This document shows, piece after piece, positions 26,755 through 35,555 of a DNA stretch of 64,000 bases. The stretch's first letter is position 1; every line of letters starts with the position of its first letter. The stretch is from JAGDMJ01 sp963809695 (GTDB lineage: Bacteria > Bacteroidota > Ignavibacteria > UBA10030 > UBA6906). Location of the stretch: the NCBI GenBank assembly GCA_963809695.1, contig CAWEKI010000010.1:646148-710147 (forward strand), given 5' to 3'. The position numbers and the translations under genes are program-made. The notes under the pieces were generated by a model. It was not told the DNA's origin, made no database searches, and worked only from the letters and a program-made list of their open reading frames with translations.

Positions 26755-28263
26755 CTAATTACCCTGGCCCTTCAACTTTTTCGCGGCCTCCTCTTTCTCA
26801 GCCCTGGCTACCATGATCAACTGGTAGGCGATATAGTATTTGTAGATGTTGCCGACGTAGGCCACCGTTTCTGCGCCGATTTTTTCGGCCGCGACAAGTT
26901 CCACATTGTGGAACCAGATGTTCGGATCAAGGCCCCGCTTGCCGGCTTCCTTGCGCAGCTTCGAAATCCGACCCGCACCGGCATTGTAGGATGCGAGCGC
27001 AAACAGAGCCTTATTCAATTTGGTCATGGGCTCATCGCCGTAGTACTCATCTATCATCCAGCGCATGTATTTGACGCCAGCGTGAATGTTTGGCTCGGCT
27101 TTGGTAATGTCGCCCACACCAAGGTCCTCTCCGGTGGCGGGCATAACCTGCATCACGCCAATGGCACCAACCGGGCTGCGAGCGGCCTGATCGAGTCCGG
27201 ATTCCTGGTATCCCTGGGCAGCCATCAGCAACCAGTCAACATCGTACTTGTCCCCATACTTCTGGAAATACTTCACCAGGGCGAGAAATTTCTTCCGCTC
27301 GGATTGAGAAGCAGCGTTCTTCACGTATTTCGCGCTCCTGAAGTAGCGCGCGAGGATGGTGTTTCCCGCCGTAGTCCCTTTACCGTGGCGTGACTCGAAA
27401 TCGTCGAGAGCGGCCTTCAGTTGTGGGCTCCCCCGACGCATCGCCACTGCAATGTTGCCACCGGTGCGCAGTACAACCCCATCATGCACCTTGATCTTGG
27501 GAAATATCTGCTTCCAGAAGTCTGCAATGTGCTTGTCTACGACGGTGAGCGGGATCAGTCCGGCGTTCACCATCTCAAGCAGATCCTCATCTTCCAGCTC
27601 CTCGGGCGCCTCTTTGATGATCACGCTAGGCCTTTTCTCCGCGGCAAAGCGCTGATTGAGCCCCTCCAGGCTCTCATTATAGCTGGAGGACCTGCGTACA
27701 AAGACTTCTTTCCCCGCCAGTTCGTCCACACTGGACACCAATGGCGAGGCAGGACCGGACACTAGCAGCTCACTGACATCGCGATAGACGGGCGAGGAAA
27801 AGTCGACCAGTTTCTGTCGCTCTGCAGTTACTGTAAGATTGCCCGCCGCGATATCGCCTTTCCCGGCCACCAGCGCCTGCAGCATTTCGCCCCGATTCAC
27901 GGGAACGAACACCACATGTATTTCGAGACGCTTATCCTTCTTCTTCTTTGTCTTCGACAGCTTCTTGTTCAGATCCTTTTCAAACAGGCGAAAATAGTCG
28001 TAGGTCAAGCCACGCTGAGTGCCTTTGTCTAGAAAATAGAAGGTCTTGCTCTGGGCCGTCAGTACGCGAATGACCCTTCGCTCGACCATCCCGTCGAGAT
28101 CGCCCGTCCACGGTTGCGCGATTTCTTTCACATTGATGCCGAGTTGCTCGCGCTGCGGATCCTGGGAAGTAGGCCCAATCCCAGCTACGAGACAGACCGT
28201 GCTGAAAAGCAGGGTGCAGGTGAGGATCGCCCACGCGGGAAAGAATGTAAGGGCACGTAACAT
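26755..28263 (-). CDS. mltF: MltF-like membrane-bound lytic murein transglycosylase
   Basis: A 502-residue periplasmic enzyme. After an N-terminal signal/anchor (FFPAWAILTCTLLFSTVCLV), residues about 55-290 form an extracellular solute-binding type 3 domain (VLTAQSKTFYFLD, LTYDYFRLFEKDLNKKL, GDIAAGNLTVTAERQKLVDF), regulatory in MltF. The C-terminal part (about 330-460) is an SLT lysozyme-like domain with the catalytic Glu in QGYQESGLDQAARS and GVMQVMPATG. It cleaves peptidoglycan between MurNAc and GlcNAc with 1,6-anhydro product formation. It starts 19 nt after aqpZ ends, so the two are co-transcribed, although I see no functional link between water flux and wall turnover beyond osmotic stress. 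The ribosome site is weak. Confidence 0.92.
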   Translation of the reverse strand: MLRALTFFPAWAILTCTLLFSTVCLVAGIGPTSQDPQREQLGINVKEIAQPWTGDLDGMVERRVIRVLTAQSKTFYFLDKGTQRGLTYDYFRLFEKDLNKKLSKTKKKKDKRLEIHVVFVPVNRGEMLQALVAGKGDIAAGNLTVTAERQKLVDFSSPVYRDVSELLVSGPASPLVSSVDELAGKEVFVRRSSSYNESLEGLNQRFAAEKRPSVIIKEAPEELEDEDLLEMVNAGLIPLTVVDKHIADFWKQIFPKIKVHDGVVLRTGGNIAVAMRRGSPQLKAALDDFESRHGKGTTAGNTILARYFRSAKYVKNAASQSERKKFLALVKYFQKYGDKYDVDWLLMAAQGYQESGLDQAARSPVGAIGVMQVMPATGEDLGVGDITKAEPNIHAGVKYMRWMIDEYYGDEPMTKLNKALFALASYNAGAGRISKLRKEAGKRGLDPNIWFHNVELVAAEKIGAETVAYVGNIYKYYIAYQLIMVARAEKEEAAKKLKGQGN

Positions 28264-28282
28264 TTGTTAGTAGGAAAAAGTG

Positions 28283-28993
28283 TCACTTTTCCGAGCCGAT
28301 AAACCGGTAGAGAACAGCGCCGACAATTGCGCCGATAATTGGAGCAACCCAGAAGAGCCACAGTTGCCCAACTGCCCAACCACCCCTGAACAGGGCTACC
28401 GCTGTGCTACGCGCGGGGTTAACCGATGTTTGCGTGACCGGGATGCTGATCATGTGAATCAAGGCCAGGCACAGGCCGATAGCCACCGGTGCCAACCCCT
28501 GGGGGGCGCGCTTGTCGGTAGCACCCAGAATGACGATCAGGAACATCATGGTCATTACCACCTCGGTGACAAAGCCTGCCGTCAGTGAATAACCGCCAAT
28601 CGAATGCTCCGCATAGCCATTGCAGGCGAAGCCGTTGCTTATATCGAATCCGGCGTTCCCTGAGGCGATCAGATACAACACCCCGCCACCGACGATTCCG
28701 CCAACCACCTGCGCAACGATATAGGGCAGTAGTTCCTTCGCCGGGAAGCGGCCGCTTGCCCAGAGCCCGATCGACACTGCAGGATTCAAGTGGCAACCCG
28801 AAATGTGACCGATCGCGAACGCCATCGTCAGCACTGTCAACCCGAAGGCGAGGGACACGCCGAGCAGGCCTATGCCGACGTTAGGAAACCCTGATGCAAG
28901 CACGTTCGGAAACGATTGTGCAAGCAGTGCGCTACCACAGCCAGCCAGCACCAGCCAAAACGTCCCGACAGACTCCGCTATGTACTTGTTCAT
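28283..28993 (-). CDS. aqpZ: Aquaporin Z
   Basis: A 236-residue six-helix MIP-family channel for water. Both NPA boxes are present: GCHLNPAVSIGLW (about 64-76) and SVNPARSTAVALF (about 188-200). The Arg after the second NPA, His and small residues at the filter fit a water-selective AqpZ rather than a glycerol facilitator. Length and helix spacing are normal for AqpZ. AGGAGG precedes the ATG at ideal spacing, and mltF follows after 19 nt, so aqpZ leads a two-gene operon. A heavily deleted second copy of this gene lies at 32223-32382, showing that the locus was duplicated. Confidence 0.96.
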   Translation of the reverse strand: MNKYIAESVGTFWLVLAGCGSALLAQSFPNVLASGFPNVGIGLLGVSLAFGLTVLTMAFAIGHISGCHLNPAVSIGLWASGRFPAKELLPYIVAQVVGGIVGGGVLYLIASGNAGFDISNGFACNGYAEHSIGGYSLTAGFVTEVVMTMMFLIVILGATDKRAPQGLAPVAIGLCLALIHMISIPVTQTSVNPARSTAVALFRGGWAVGQLWLFWVAPIIGAIVGAVLYRFIGSEK

Positions 28994-29029
28994 GGTATCC
29001 CTCCTGTATGATGTTGTTATGGAGCGTCA

Positions 29030-29097
29030 ATCAGACTGGTTTGAACGCCGTTGACGTGGCTGGCATAGCTGTATACGCCAACCATCTGCATCCAGTG
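29030..29097 (-). pseudogene. Fragment of the surface-repeat (LA_2272-like) gene
   Basis: About 68 bp match the middle of the intact gene at 32423 with few changes, including GCCGTTGACGTGGCTGGCAT and AGCTGTATACGCCA. The rest of that gene is missing. It lies just upstream of aqpZ, in the same order and orientation as the intact gene has relative to the aqpZ remnant. Confidence 0.75.
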
Positions 29098-29312
29098 GAG
29101 ATGAGTTCAACGACGTGCTCTCCCTTTGGCGAGCAACTGCGGATCGCGGCGAATGCTCTTCAAGGCCGGGAGGGCCGGCAGCTCAACCGCAGAGTAGAGC
29201 TCTACGTGAGAGGCACGGATGAGAAAACGATCGTCGTCGAATCCGTCCCGCCATTTGTGCCAGAGAACCTGAAACACCACTAGAATGATTTGCTGCTGCA
29301 TAACATAACACC

Positions 29313-29344
29313 CCCCCTCCTGGTTCATCCAGGAGGGGGTTTTT
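29313..29344 (+). terminator. Strong hairpin with T-run between aqpZ and the VWA gene
   Basis: CCCCCTCCTGG, loop of five, CCAGGAGGGGG, then five T on the plus strand. No convincing plus-strand gene precedes it. It probably serves the minus-strand VWA-OmpA gene as a hairpin, or ends an unannotated plus-strand RNA. Confidence 0.75.
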
Positions 29345-29370
29345 CATGCAGCTCGATGCGAAACCCAACA

Positions 29371-31104
29371 TTACTTCTTTGCATAGGTCAGCGTGACATC
29401 TACGGTCCGGTTGAAGAACCTTCCTTCTGGAGTGGAGTTGTCGAACCGGGGATTATTAGGACCCACTCCCTCGTACGCCATCGCATTTTTCGGAACCCCG
29501 TCGTTCCCCAGAACAGCGCACGCGTTCTTTGCCCGTGCCGCTGCCAGCTTGGTATTATAGGTCGAATCGCCGATATTATCAGTGGAGCCGACGACTCTGA
29601 TGGTCCCTCCGCCTACAGCCTTATAGGCGGAAGCGACTTCGTGCAGCATCGCTTTGTGGTTGGCATTCAGCGCCGGCGAATTGAAGTCAAAGAGCTGCAG
29701 ACTGTACTCCTCCCTCACGGAATCCTGAGCCTGAGCTCCGCCCGCCAGTGTGTTGGCCACCGCCGGCCTCAGCATTCCCGGCTCCGTTGAGGTGAGCTCG
29801 ACCCGCCTATTCTCCGCCTGACCGGCTTCGATCCCCTTGGCAGAAGGTCTTAACGGAAGATTTCTCGCCTTGACTGTCAGACGTGTTGGATCAATTTTCC
29901 AGACTGATGTCAGATACTCCTGGATCCTAATCGCACGTGCATGTGACAGCGTCAGGTTACCTTTCTCCTCAACGGTATCGGAGTTGCAGCCGGTGATCGT
30001 CAATTTCGCTTTGCCGTACATCACCATTCTGGCGCCGAGGACATTCAGGATATTATGGTACTGCTCCATTTGGTCGGAGTATCCCGATTCGTCAAATGTC
30101 AAAGTTGCGGAGTGATTCGGCAGCGTCGCATATTCCGGCCGAAGCTCCGAGGAGTTCTTATCAAAGAAGACGTAATTCAGGACATACCACTCGATCGAGC
30201 GTCTCCCCTTGTATTCAACAAGGTATGTCGAAGCAAGGTGACGGGAAATCTTGCCGTACGCAATCGCCAACTCCTTGAGGGATTTGGCGTTGTAAAACCT
30301 TGCTTTGGTCGTGTCCTGGATCTCGGTGAGATTCTTGATCTCTTCCTTCGTCGGGTTCAGAGCGACCAGGTAGAGCCCCACGTCTCCGTGATAGCTTCCG
30401 AGGGCCTCATCCCGCGAGAACTCACTTCCAATATCCTTCCCATCCGACAAGACAATGAGCGATTTTTGGATTCGCATGGGTACATCGTTGAACATCGAAA
30501 GGCCGTACAGAATAGCATCGCGCACGTATGTCCGACGAGTCGTGGACCTAAACCAGGTGGTCGCTCGCTTCACAACAGTCGCTTTATCCATGGTGAAGTC
30601 CAGCACCGACAGGTTCAATTCCTTCCCTGCTAAGGTAACGGGATGCTCTTTCAACCATTGGGTGTCTTCTTGAAAGAGCACCAGGGCTACTGCGGCACCT
30701 TTTCCTAAAGAATCGACGAATGCCTTGAGGAACTTCTGTAAAGTGTCCGCAGGGAGACGTATAGACGAACTGTTGTCCAGCACAAGCACAATCAGGTTGC
30801 TGACAAAAGGCGCATCTCCAAGCCGGAGAACGCGTGTGACGCGCACGCTTTCACTATCCTTCTTTACAGTGACATCTTTGATGGTGAGGCCGCCGACCGG
30901 CTTCCTCATCGAATCAGTAACTTGCATCAGGAAGGATGAAGCCGTCCGGTTGCCCACGTCGATGTTGTGGACAGACTTCTTGTTGATGGTGACATCAAGC
31001 CTACTTTCTTTGGGCGGCGCCTGTGACACCGCCGCCTGTGTTGCAATTGCGGTAATTGTCGCAATGACCAGCCAACGCATGGATACCGCGAATGCTCTCA
31101 TCAT
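29371..31104 (-). CDS. Exported von Willebrand A domain protein with two OmpA-like domains
   Basis: A 577-residue envelope protein. A signal peptide (MRWLVIATITAIATQAAVSQ) is followed by a short beta domain and a VWA domain (about 105-275) with a MIDAS-like DNSSS motif in VLVLDNSSSIRLPAD. Two OmpA C-terminal-like peptidoglycan-binding modules follow. The first (about 320-455) has LTITGCNSDT and LTLSHARAIRIQEYL. The second (about 475-575) has FDFNSPALNANH, VVGSTDNIGDS and LAAARAKNACAVL. Two such modules in one chain is unusual; one is the norm. It probably tethers a protein-binding VWA head to the cell wall. GGAGG precedes the paired ATG start. A terminator-like hairpin follows. Confidence 0.88.
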   Translation of the reverse strand: MMRAFAVSMRWLVIATITAIATQAAVSQAPPKESRLDVTINKKSVHNIDVGNRTASSFLMQVTDSMRKPVGGLTIKDVTVKKDSESVRVTRVLRLGDAPFVSNLIVLVLDNSSSIRLPADTLQKFLKAFVDSLGKGAAVALVLFQEDTQWLKEHPVTLAGKELNLSVLDFTMDKATVVKRATTWFRSTTRRTYVRDAILYGLSMFNDVPMRIQKSLIVLSDGKDIGSEFSRDEALGSYHGDVGLYLVALNPTKEEIKNLTEIQDTTKARFYNAKSLKELAIAYGKISRHLASTYLVEYKGRRSIEWYVLNYVFFDKNSSELRPEYATLPNHSATLTFDESGYSDQMEQYHNILNVLGARMVMYGKAKLTITGCNSDTVEEKGNLTLSHARAIRIQEYLTSVWKIDPTRLTVKARNLPLRPSAKGIEAGQAENRRVELTSTEPGMLRPAVANTLAGGAQAQDSVREEYSLQLFDFNSPALNANHKAMLHEVASAYKAVGGGTIRVVGSTDNIGDSTYNTKLAAARAKNACAVLGNDGVPKNAMAYEGVGPNNPRFDNSTPEGRFFNRTVDVTLTYAKK

Positions 31105-31167
31105 TAGAATCCTCCAGGAAGTGTGAGTGAATGACCTTCGCGCAATCCGCTCGGGTTAACAAAGCTC

Positions 31168-31617
31168 TTACTTTCCACCCAGATGTATCCCCACTCCTAC
31201 TGACCAGGTATTGGCTCCTCCATCAAAGGCGACATATTTACCCTGGATAAATGGCGACAAAGGAATTTTACTCAAACTGATGCCGCCGAGGATGTTCCAT
31301 GCAACGCGATTACTGGAACTGCTCTCGTTGCTGCCCACGAAATTCCATCCCACCCCAACACCCGCGAAGGCAATGACAAGAAAATTGATCGTTCCATCAA
31401 CGCTCAAGGTAGACAAGTGTCCTGTGTCCCTGAAGACGTATTCATAGTTTGGAATAACGGTGATGAGCGGGAGCAGGCCCATCTCAAAGCCCACGCCGCC
31501 AAACCAATTGCTCTTATCGGTATATTTCCCACCGTACACTCTGATCTGAGAATGTGCGGGGAGTGTGGCAGCCAGAACAAGCGCTGCAAGCAAGAAAGAA
31601 TGCATAATATGCCGCAT
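31168..31617 (-). CDS. Small outer-membrane beta-barrel protein
   Basis: A 149-residue protein with a signal peptide (FLLAALVLAATLPAHSQ) and an eight-strand-like barrel pattern: short alternating strands with Gly and aromatic residues (WFGGVGFEMGLLPLITVIP, FAGVGVGWNFVG, WSVGVGIHLGGK). The size fits small barrels such as OmpW/OmpX-type proteins, but no family-specific motif is seen. It begins 64 bp after the neighbour VWA gene's start region in the same direction. The leader TATAGGGGGT before the ATG also precedes the haloperoxidase gene at 17558, so both may share a ribosome-site or promoter style. Confidence 0.75.
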   Translation of the reverse strand: MRHIMHSFLLAALVLAATLPAHSQIRVYGGKYTDKSNWFGGVGFEMGLLPLITVIPNYEYVFRDTGHLSTLSVDGTINFLVIAFAGVGVGWNFVGSNESSSSNRVAWNILGGISLSKIPLSPFIQGKYVAFDGGANTWSVGVGIHLGGK

Positions 31618-32222
31618 GATGGTGACCCCCTATAGTTATTGTTAAGTGTGTGGAATGCGCGATGCCCCCTTTGATGTGTCACTTAATACATTGCAATAAG
31701 GTCTGAATGGGGCCGACGAGCCAAGTTGTCAGAACCGGAATAGTACTCAAATGGTAAAGGGCCGGAGGGAGCGTCAACCAGGTGGCCACAAAGGAAAACG
31801 GACACGATCAAGCTACCTCGGGTATGACCAAGGGCAAGCTCGCTCGCGAAATGCGGAATCGACTTGAACATTGAAGAACCAGAAGGTGGTCCGACGGCTG
31901 TCCGGAGGAATATTGACCCTGAAGAGGGAATTATCTCCCTGGCCAAGACTGTATAAAGGGGGGTGAAGACAAATTACTACAGGATACTTGGAATGTCAAG
32001 TGCAATCTGTCCGGGGAGGCGGCACATGCGGGATGTGGGATATCCATGGCCAAGGCCCGTAGCAGTTCCTGTCCGCTTGCCGTTCTTCCGTTTCACTGAT
32101 CAAACGCGCACAAAAGCAAGGATATCAATGGGCGGATTATCACGCGCCAGGTCTCGAATCAACCTGGATTTGATCATCCCATGCAGGCCGCCCGTCAACA
32201 TTTTGGCGACCTTGTCGAGATC
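31618..32222. other. Intergenic stretch without supported gene
   Basis: Short frames on both strands lack ribosome sites and family features. Nothing else recognised until the aqpZ remnant. Confidence 0.5.
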
Positions 32223-32382
32223 GTCACTTTTCCGAGCCGATAATTGGAGCTACCCAGAATGACGATCAGGAACTTCATGGTCATTACCACCTCGGTGACA
32301 AAGCCTGCCGTCAGTGAATATCCGCCAATCGAATGCTCCGCATAGCCATTGCAGGCGAAGCCGTTGCTTATATCGAATCGGT
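32223..32382 (-). pseudogene. Internally deleted aqpZ remnant
   Basis: Matches the 3' half of aqpZ almost base for base but has two clean deletions, each between short direct repeats in the intact gene: GCCGATAA...GCCGATAA and ACCCAG...ACCCAG. It keeps the final codons and part of the middle, ends at TATCGAATC, and cannot make a channel. Confidence 0.9.
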
Positions 32383-32422
32383 CCTTGGCTGCTAATCAAG
32401 GTCGAACAATGTCACTGATGTC

Positions 32423-32911
32423 TTAGAGCCCTCCCCAGTTCACGATCGGGAAAATGGGCATGAAGCCCCCTTCCTTGATGAAGTTCAGCAGGCCGAGTTG
32501 GATTCCTTTCATCGACCCCGCACTGTTGATCAGACTGAATTGCACGCCGTTGACGTGGCTGGCATAGCTGTATACGCCAGCCATCTGCAACCCCTTGAAT
32601 GACCCGTCAGTGATACTGACGAAGTTGGCCTGCCAGCCTGTGAAGTTCTTGTCCACAAGGCCGACACCCCCCCACTGCACGCCCGTAAGATTCCCAGTGG
32701 TCTTGGTGACCAGCCCCCAGTCAAAGCCAGACATGTTAGCATTGCGTCCATAGATCAGGCTGAGACGGAAAGCAGAGACCGACTCATTTTCTGGGACGAT
32801 CTGAACAGGAGGGAACAGCGAGAGTTGAATTGGGTTATCCTGGGCAACCGCTGACGTTTTGGATATGACAAATACACAGGCAATAAGAACGAAACGAGAG
32901 AAAAGTTTCAT
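32423..32911 (-). CDS. LA_2272-like surface repeat protein
   Basis: A 162-residue exported protein. A signal peptide (FVLIACVFVISKTSAVAQ) is followed by FRLSLIYGRNANMSGFDWG and then a run of short beta-repeats of the type (N/S)..G(V/W/L)QWG..., for example TGNLTGVQWGGVGLVDKNF, GLQMAGVYSYASHVNGVQ, GIQLGLLNF. This pattern is that of the LA_2272 surface-repeat family, small exported proteins of unknown role. ATG at 32911 has AGGAG at perfect spacing; a longer frame upstream lacks one. A fragment of a second copy is upstream of the intact aqpZ. Confidence 0.82.
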   Translation of the reverse strand: MKLFSRFVLIACVFVISKTSAVAQDNPIQLSLFPPVQIVPENESVSAFRLSLIYGRNANMSGFDWGLVTKTTGNLTGVQWGGVGLVDKNFTGWQANFVSITDGSFKGLQMAGVYSYASHVNGVQFSLINSAGSMKGIQLGLLNFIKEGGFMPIFPIVNWGGL

Positions 32912-33192
32912 GTTTATCTCCTTCGATGTGGTGAGGTATCGTCGGGTCGGCAACAATTAAGTTAGCGAAAGCCTGAAAAGAATGCAATTGTGTGCTGGAG
33001 AGTGTCACGTATTTCTGCTCTTCTGATCTTGGTTCATTCCGGCGCAGACCGGACCCATAACGGGGTCAGCGAACAATCTGTGGACTCGGACGGAATAGAC
33101 TTCGATAGGCACGGCCCGCGGTTTGGGTAGCCAAGAAAATACGCGTGGTAGGGACCGCACATTCCTAGCTCTGCCTTCTTCGCTCTCCCCTA

Positions 33193-33948
33193 CTATTCAA
33201 TCGTGCCGATACCGAAGAATGGAGGTGAAAAGAGCATCATACCTATTTCCCATCCCGCCCCGAGTTTATCGCTTCCGAAATTGTCATTGTATGTCAGTGC
33301 GATATTGATGCGGTCATCTGGTTCCCAACGCAGGCCACCCCTGTATTTCGTGGAAGAATTAAGACCTTCTGAGCCGAACACCTCACCGACGATTGCGAAT
33401 TTTGGATAAATTGGGTACCAGGCTAATCGGGTTGAATACGTAAATGCCCAAGTTGTGCTTTCCTCAGATCCGAAATCTCTGTTGACACTCGCGCCAGGCA
33501 TGATATCCCACGAGAGTCTGTTGTCTAGAAACGATAATGTTATTGGTGCGTTGACCCAGAAGGACTTTCCCGCGTCCTGAAGCCTGTAGTTACCGTCGAC
33601 ATAGCCGGGTTCTAAGCCAGTTCCGGCCTTGACAGCAAAGCCACCGGTCTTCGCCTCGTTTTCATAGATCATGTACTTCATAAAGAAGGACGTCGAGTAG
33701 CCATCATCTGTAAGAGGGTCAGTATCATTGTTATAGACATATACAGCAGCAGTAAATTCCCACCGGGGGATAAGCGAGAAGGTCATCATCGACAACATTT
33801 GCCGTTGGCCAAAGGTCAGAATGGCAGTCACCGTCCCGTGGGGTTTTGCGACCCAGCTGTCGGAATTGTATTGCTGTGCCAGCGCGGCCTCAGCGGCAAA
33901 CCCGAGGCCCAAGGAGACAAGTACTAAGAGGCGATAGAGCTTCGTCAT
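33193..33948 (-). CDS. Outer-membrane beta-barrel protein (251 aa)
   Basis: A 251-residue exported protein with a classic signal peptide (LLVLVSLGLGFAAEAALAQ). The rest is transmembrane beta-strand pattern: FSLIPRWEFTAAVYVYNND, FAVKAGTGLEPGYV, LSWDIMPGASVNRDFG, RGGLRWEPDDRINIALTYN. The final residues (SPPFFGIGTIE) are a poor BAM signal. It resembles transporter-like barrels of unknown ligand in Bacteroidota and Ignavibacteria, with no specific family that I recognise. ATG at 33948 is chosen for GGAGG five bases upstream and for the signal peptide. The longer upstream frame reads through a dispersed repeat and is not coding. Confidence 0.82.
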   Translation of the reverse strand: MTKLYRLLVLVSLGLGFAAEAALAQQYNSDSWVAKPHGTVTAILTFGQRQMLSMMTFSLIPRWEFTAAVYVYNNDTDPLTDDGYSTSFFMKYMIYENEAKTGGFAVKAGTGLEPGYVDGNYRLQDAGKSFWVNAPITLSFLDNRLSWDIMPGASVNRDFGSEESTTWAFTYSTRLAWYPIYPKFAIVGEVFGSEGLNSSTKYRGGLRWEPDDRINIALTYNDNFGSDKLGAGWEIGMMLFSPPFFGIGTIE

Positions 33949-33983
33949 GAATCCTCCGGCAAATGCTGTTTTTGATATTGCTT

Positions 33984-34137
33984 CACTTAACGAGCGGGGC
34001 GAGTTAAGTGATTGGTGATTTTGAGGATCCCGCTGAGCGATCTCCGCGAAGCGGGAGAAACCGACCCAGGGAGAATCCAGAGAACGCGAACCGCATTGAG
34101 AGATTTCTCTGCCACTTCTGATGCCGGCGTTAGCAGA
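33984..34137. repeat. Multi-hairpin repeat R, copy 1
   Basis: About 150 bp closely matching 48357-48510, with a shorter related piece at 57735-57815. On the minus strand it contains stems CTCCCGC...GCGGGA and CACTTAACTCGC...GCGAG...AAGTG. It begins CACTTAACGAGC and ends GGCGTTAGCAGA. Translated frames through it are artefacts. It lies upstream of the barrel gene at 33193. Confidence 0.8.
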
Positions 34138-34219
34138 TGAGCTGTAAATCCAATATACTCTCTCATCGATCAGATGCAAGCCTCACCTCTGACTTCTTTC
34201 CCCGATCGCGTGGAGAGCG

Positions 34220-34259
34220 AAAAAAGGAAGCCCATCACACATCATGAAGTGATGGGCTT
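34220..34259 (-). terminator. Terminator of the LamG/T9SS gene
   Basis: AAGCCCATCAC and GTGATGGGCTT, an 11-bp perfect stem; on the minus strand CCTTTTTT follows. It lies 22 bp past the stop codon of the gene at 34282. Confidence 0.88.
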
Positions 34260-34281
34260 TGAGACTCCACGTGGGAGGACT

Positions 34282-35376
34282 CTACTTCTGCAATACAAGT
34301 TTTCTTGTCTGAACAAACTCGCCAGCTCGCAGTTGGTAGAAGTACACTCCGCTCGCGAGGCCCGCCCCGTCGAAGCGAACTTCGTGGTTGCCTGCCTCCT
34401 GCTCTCCCTGGACAAGAGCGGCTACCCGCTGGCCAAGGGTATTGAAGACGGTCAACGTCACTTGTGACCTTAGAGGCAAACTGTAACGGATTGTCGTCGA
34501 AGGGTTGAACGGGTTCGGATAGTTCTGCTCAAGAAGAAATTTCTCGGGCAGATTTGCTTGCTGCTCTTTGACTCCAGTAACGATGTTATATTTGCCGTTG
34601 AGATACTGCTCAATTGCGAGCCGTTGTGAATCAGTCAGCACTGTATCATAGACAATCGCCTCCGCGAGGTCACACTTCGCCGTAAGCAAGTTACCGTTCG
34701 GAACACCGTCAGCTCCCGCGATTCCTCCACCTGAGCCAGTAGGATCACCCATAGGACCAATGAAGGATGGACCAGGTTCGAAAACAGTCATTGTTGCATT
34801 GTTGCTATTCCATCTCAAAGTTGTGTTAAATCTCGTTTGATATAATATGCTTATGATCCTCCATTCACCATTTGCAGCTATGTTGGGTGCGCCGGCGAAC
34901 ATCCCACCGTTAGGGCCTTCTCCTATCGCTATGAGATCTGGAACCCTGTCTAAGCCCCCCCATAGTACAAAGAACCACTGGTTCCAGTCTCCGCCGGAAG
35001 GACCAAAGTTTATAACATGGCTGTTGTGTTCGCCACCACCAGAATCGTTCTTAACAACTATGAAAAGAGTGAATTGAGACATCGGCGTTGAGCCGGTAAA
35101 GCCCAACTTATCGTCCAAACCATCAAACCGCAGTACAGGTTTTTGATTCAATTCTCCGCCTACAAACAACGGCTGACGCACAGTATTAAACTGAATTGCG
35201 TCATTTCCCTTTCCGCTCTGGTCGTGCCATCTGCTCACCTTTCCATTGAGTGTGTCGACACCAGCATCAGCTCTTAGCCAGAGCTGGAGACCGGCGGTGG
35301 GTATTGACGACTGCGCTTGGGACTGGATGACAAACAGCATCATCGCCCCAACTACCAGAAATACCATACGCCTCAT
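34282..35376 (-). CDS. Exported LamG-domain protein with T9SS signal
   Basis: A 364-residue protein. A signal peptide (MVFLVVGAMMLFVIQSQAQ) leads to one LamG/concanavalin-like domain (about 25-250) with LQLWLRADAGVDTLNG and WHDQSGKGNDAIQF, then a T9SS sorting domain (QNYPNPFNPSTTIRYSLP to TRKLVLQK). It is expected to be a secreted or surface-attached carbohydrate-recognition protein without a catalytic part. ATG at 35376 has GAGGAAA upstream. The gene is a close tandem copy of the 3' part of its neighbour at 35556: the LamG and tail differ in only a modest number of codons, so duplication is recent. The neighbour's propeller-like N-terminal part is missing here. Confidence 0.87.
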   Translation of the reverse strand: MRRMVFLVVGAMMLFVIQSQAQSSIPTAGLQLWLRADAGVDTLNGKVSRWHDQSGKGNDAIQFNTVRQPLFVGGELNQKPVLRFDGLDDKLGFTGSTPMSQFTLFIVVKNDSGGGEHNSHVINFGPSGGDWNQWFFVLWGGLDRVPDLIAIGEGPNGGMFAGAPNIAANGEWRIISILYQTRFNTTLRWNSNNATMTVFEPGPSFIGPMGDPTGSGGGIAGADGVPNGNLLTAKCDLAEAIVYDTVLTDSQRLAIEQYLNGKYNIVTGVKEQQANLPEKFLLEQNYPNPFNPSTTIRYSLPLRSQVTLTVFNTLGQRVAALVQGEQEAGNHEVRFDGAGLASGVYFYQLRAGEFVQTRKLVLQK

Positions 35377-35555
35377 AACTATTTCCTCGGAAAGAGTGAC
35401 TGAAAGTGAATTTGGTTTCTGCTTGACAATCGTACACATAACTGTAAACCATTGTTGTCCTTGGGGCATCTCTTTCAATCCCGGATCCACTAACCAGCGA
35501 ATACCCCGCACAACCACTGGACATCTGAGAAACAAGAACCACCCGCAGACAGCGC

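Noticed and set aside
29107..29301. Short minus-strand frame beginning MQQQIILVVFQVLW
   Set aside because: The apparent ribosome site is the stem of a terminator hairpin and the peptide has no known family; kept out as too weak.
34022..34179. N-terminal extension of the barrel protein at 33193
   Set aside because: The added residues come from repeat R, which reads almost the same at 48.4 kb where no such protein exists.
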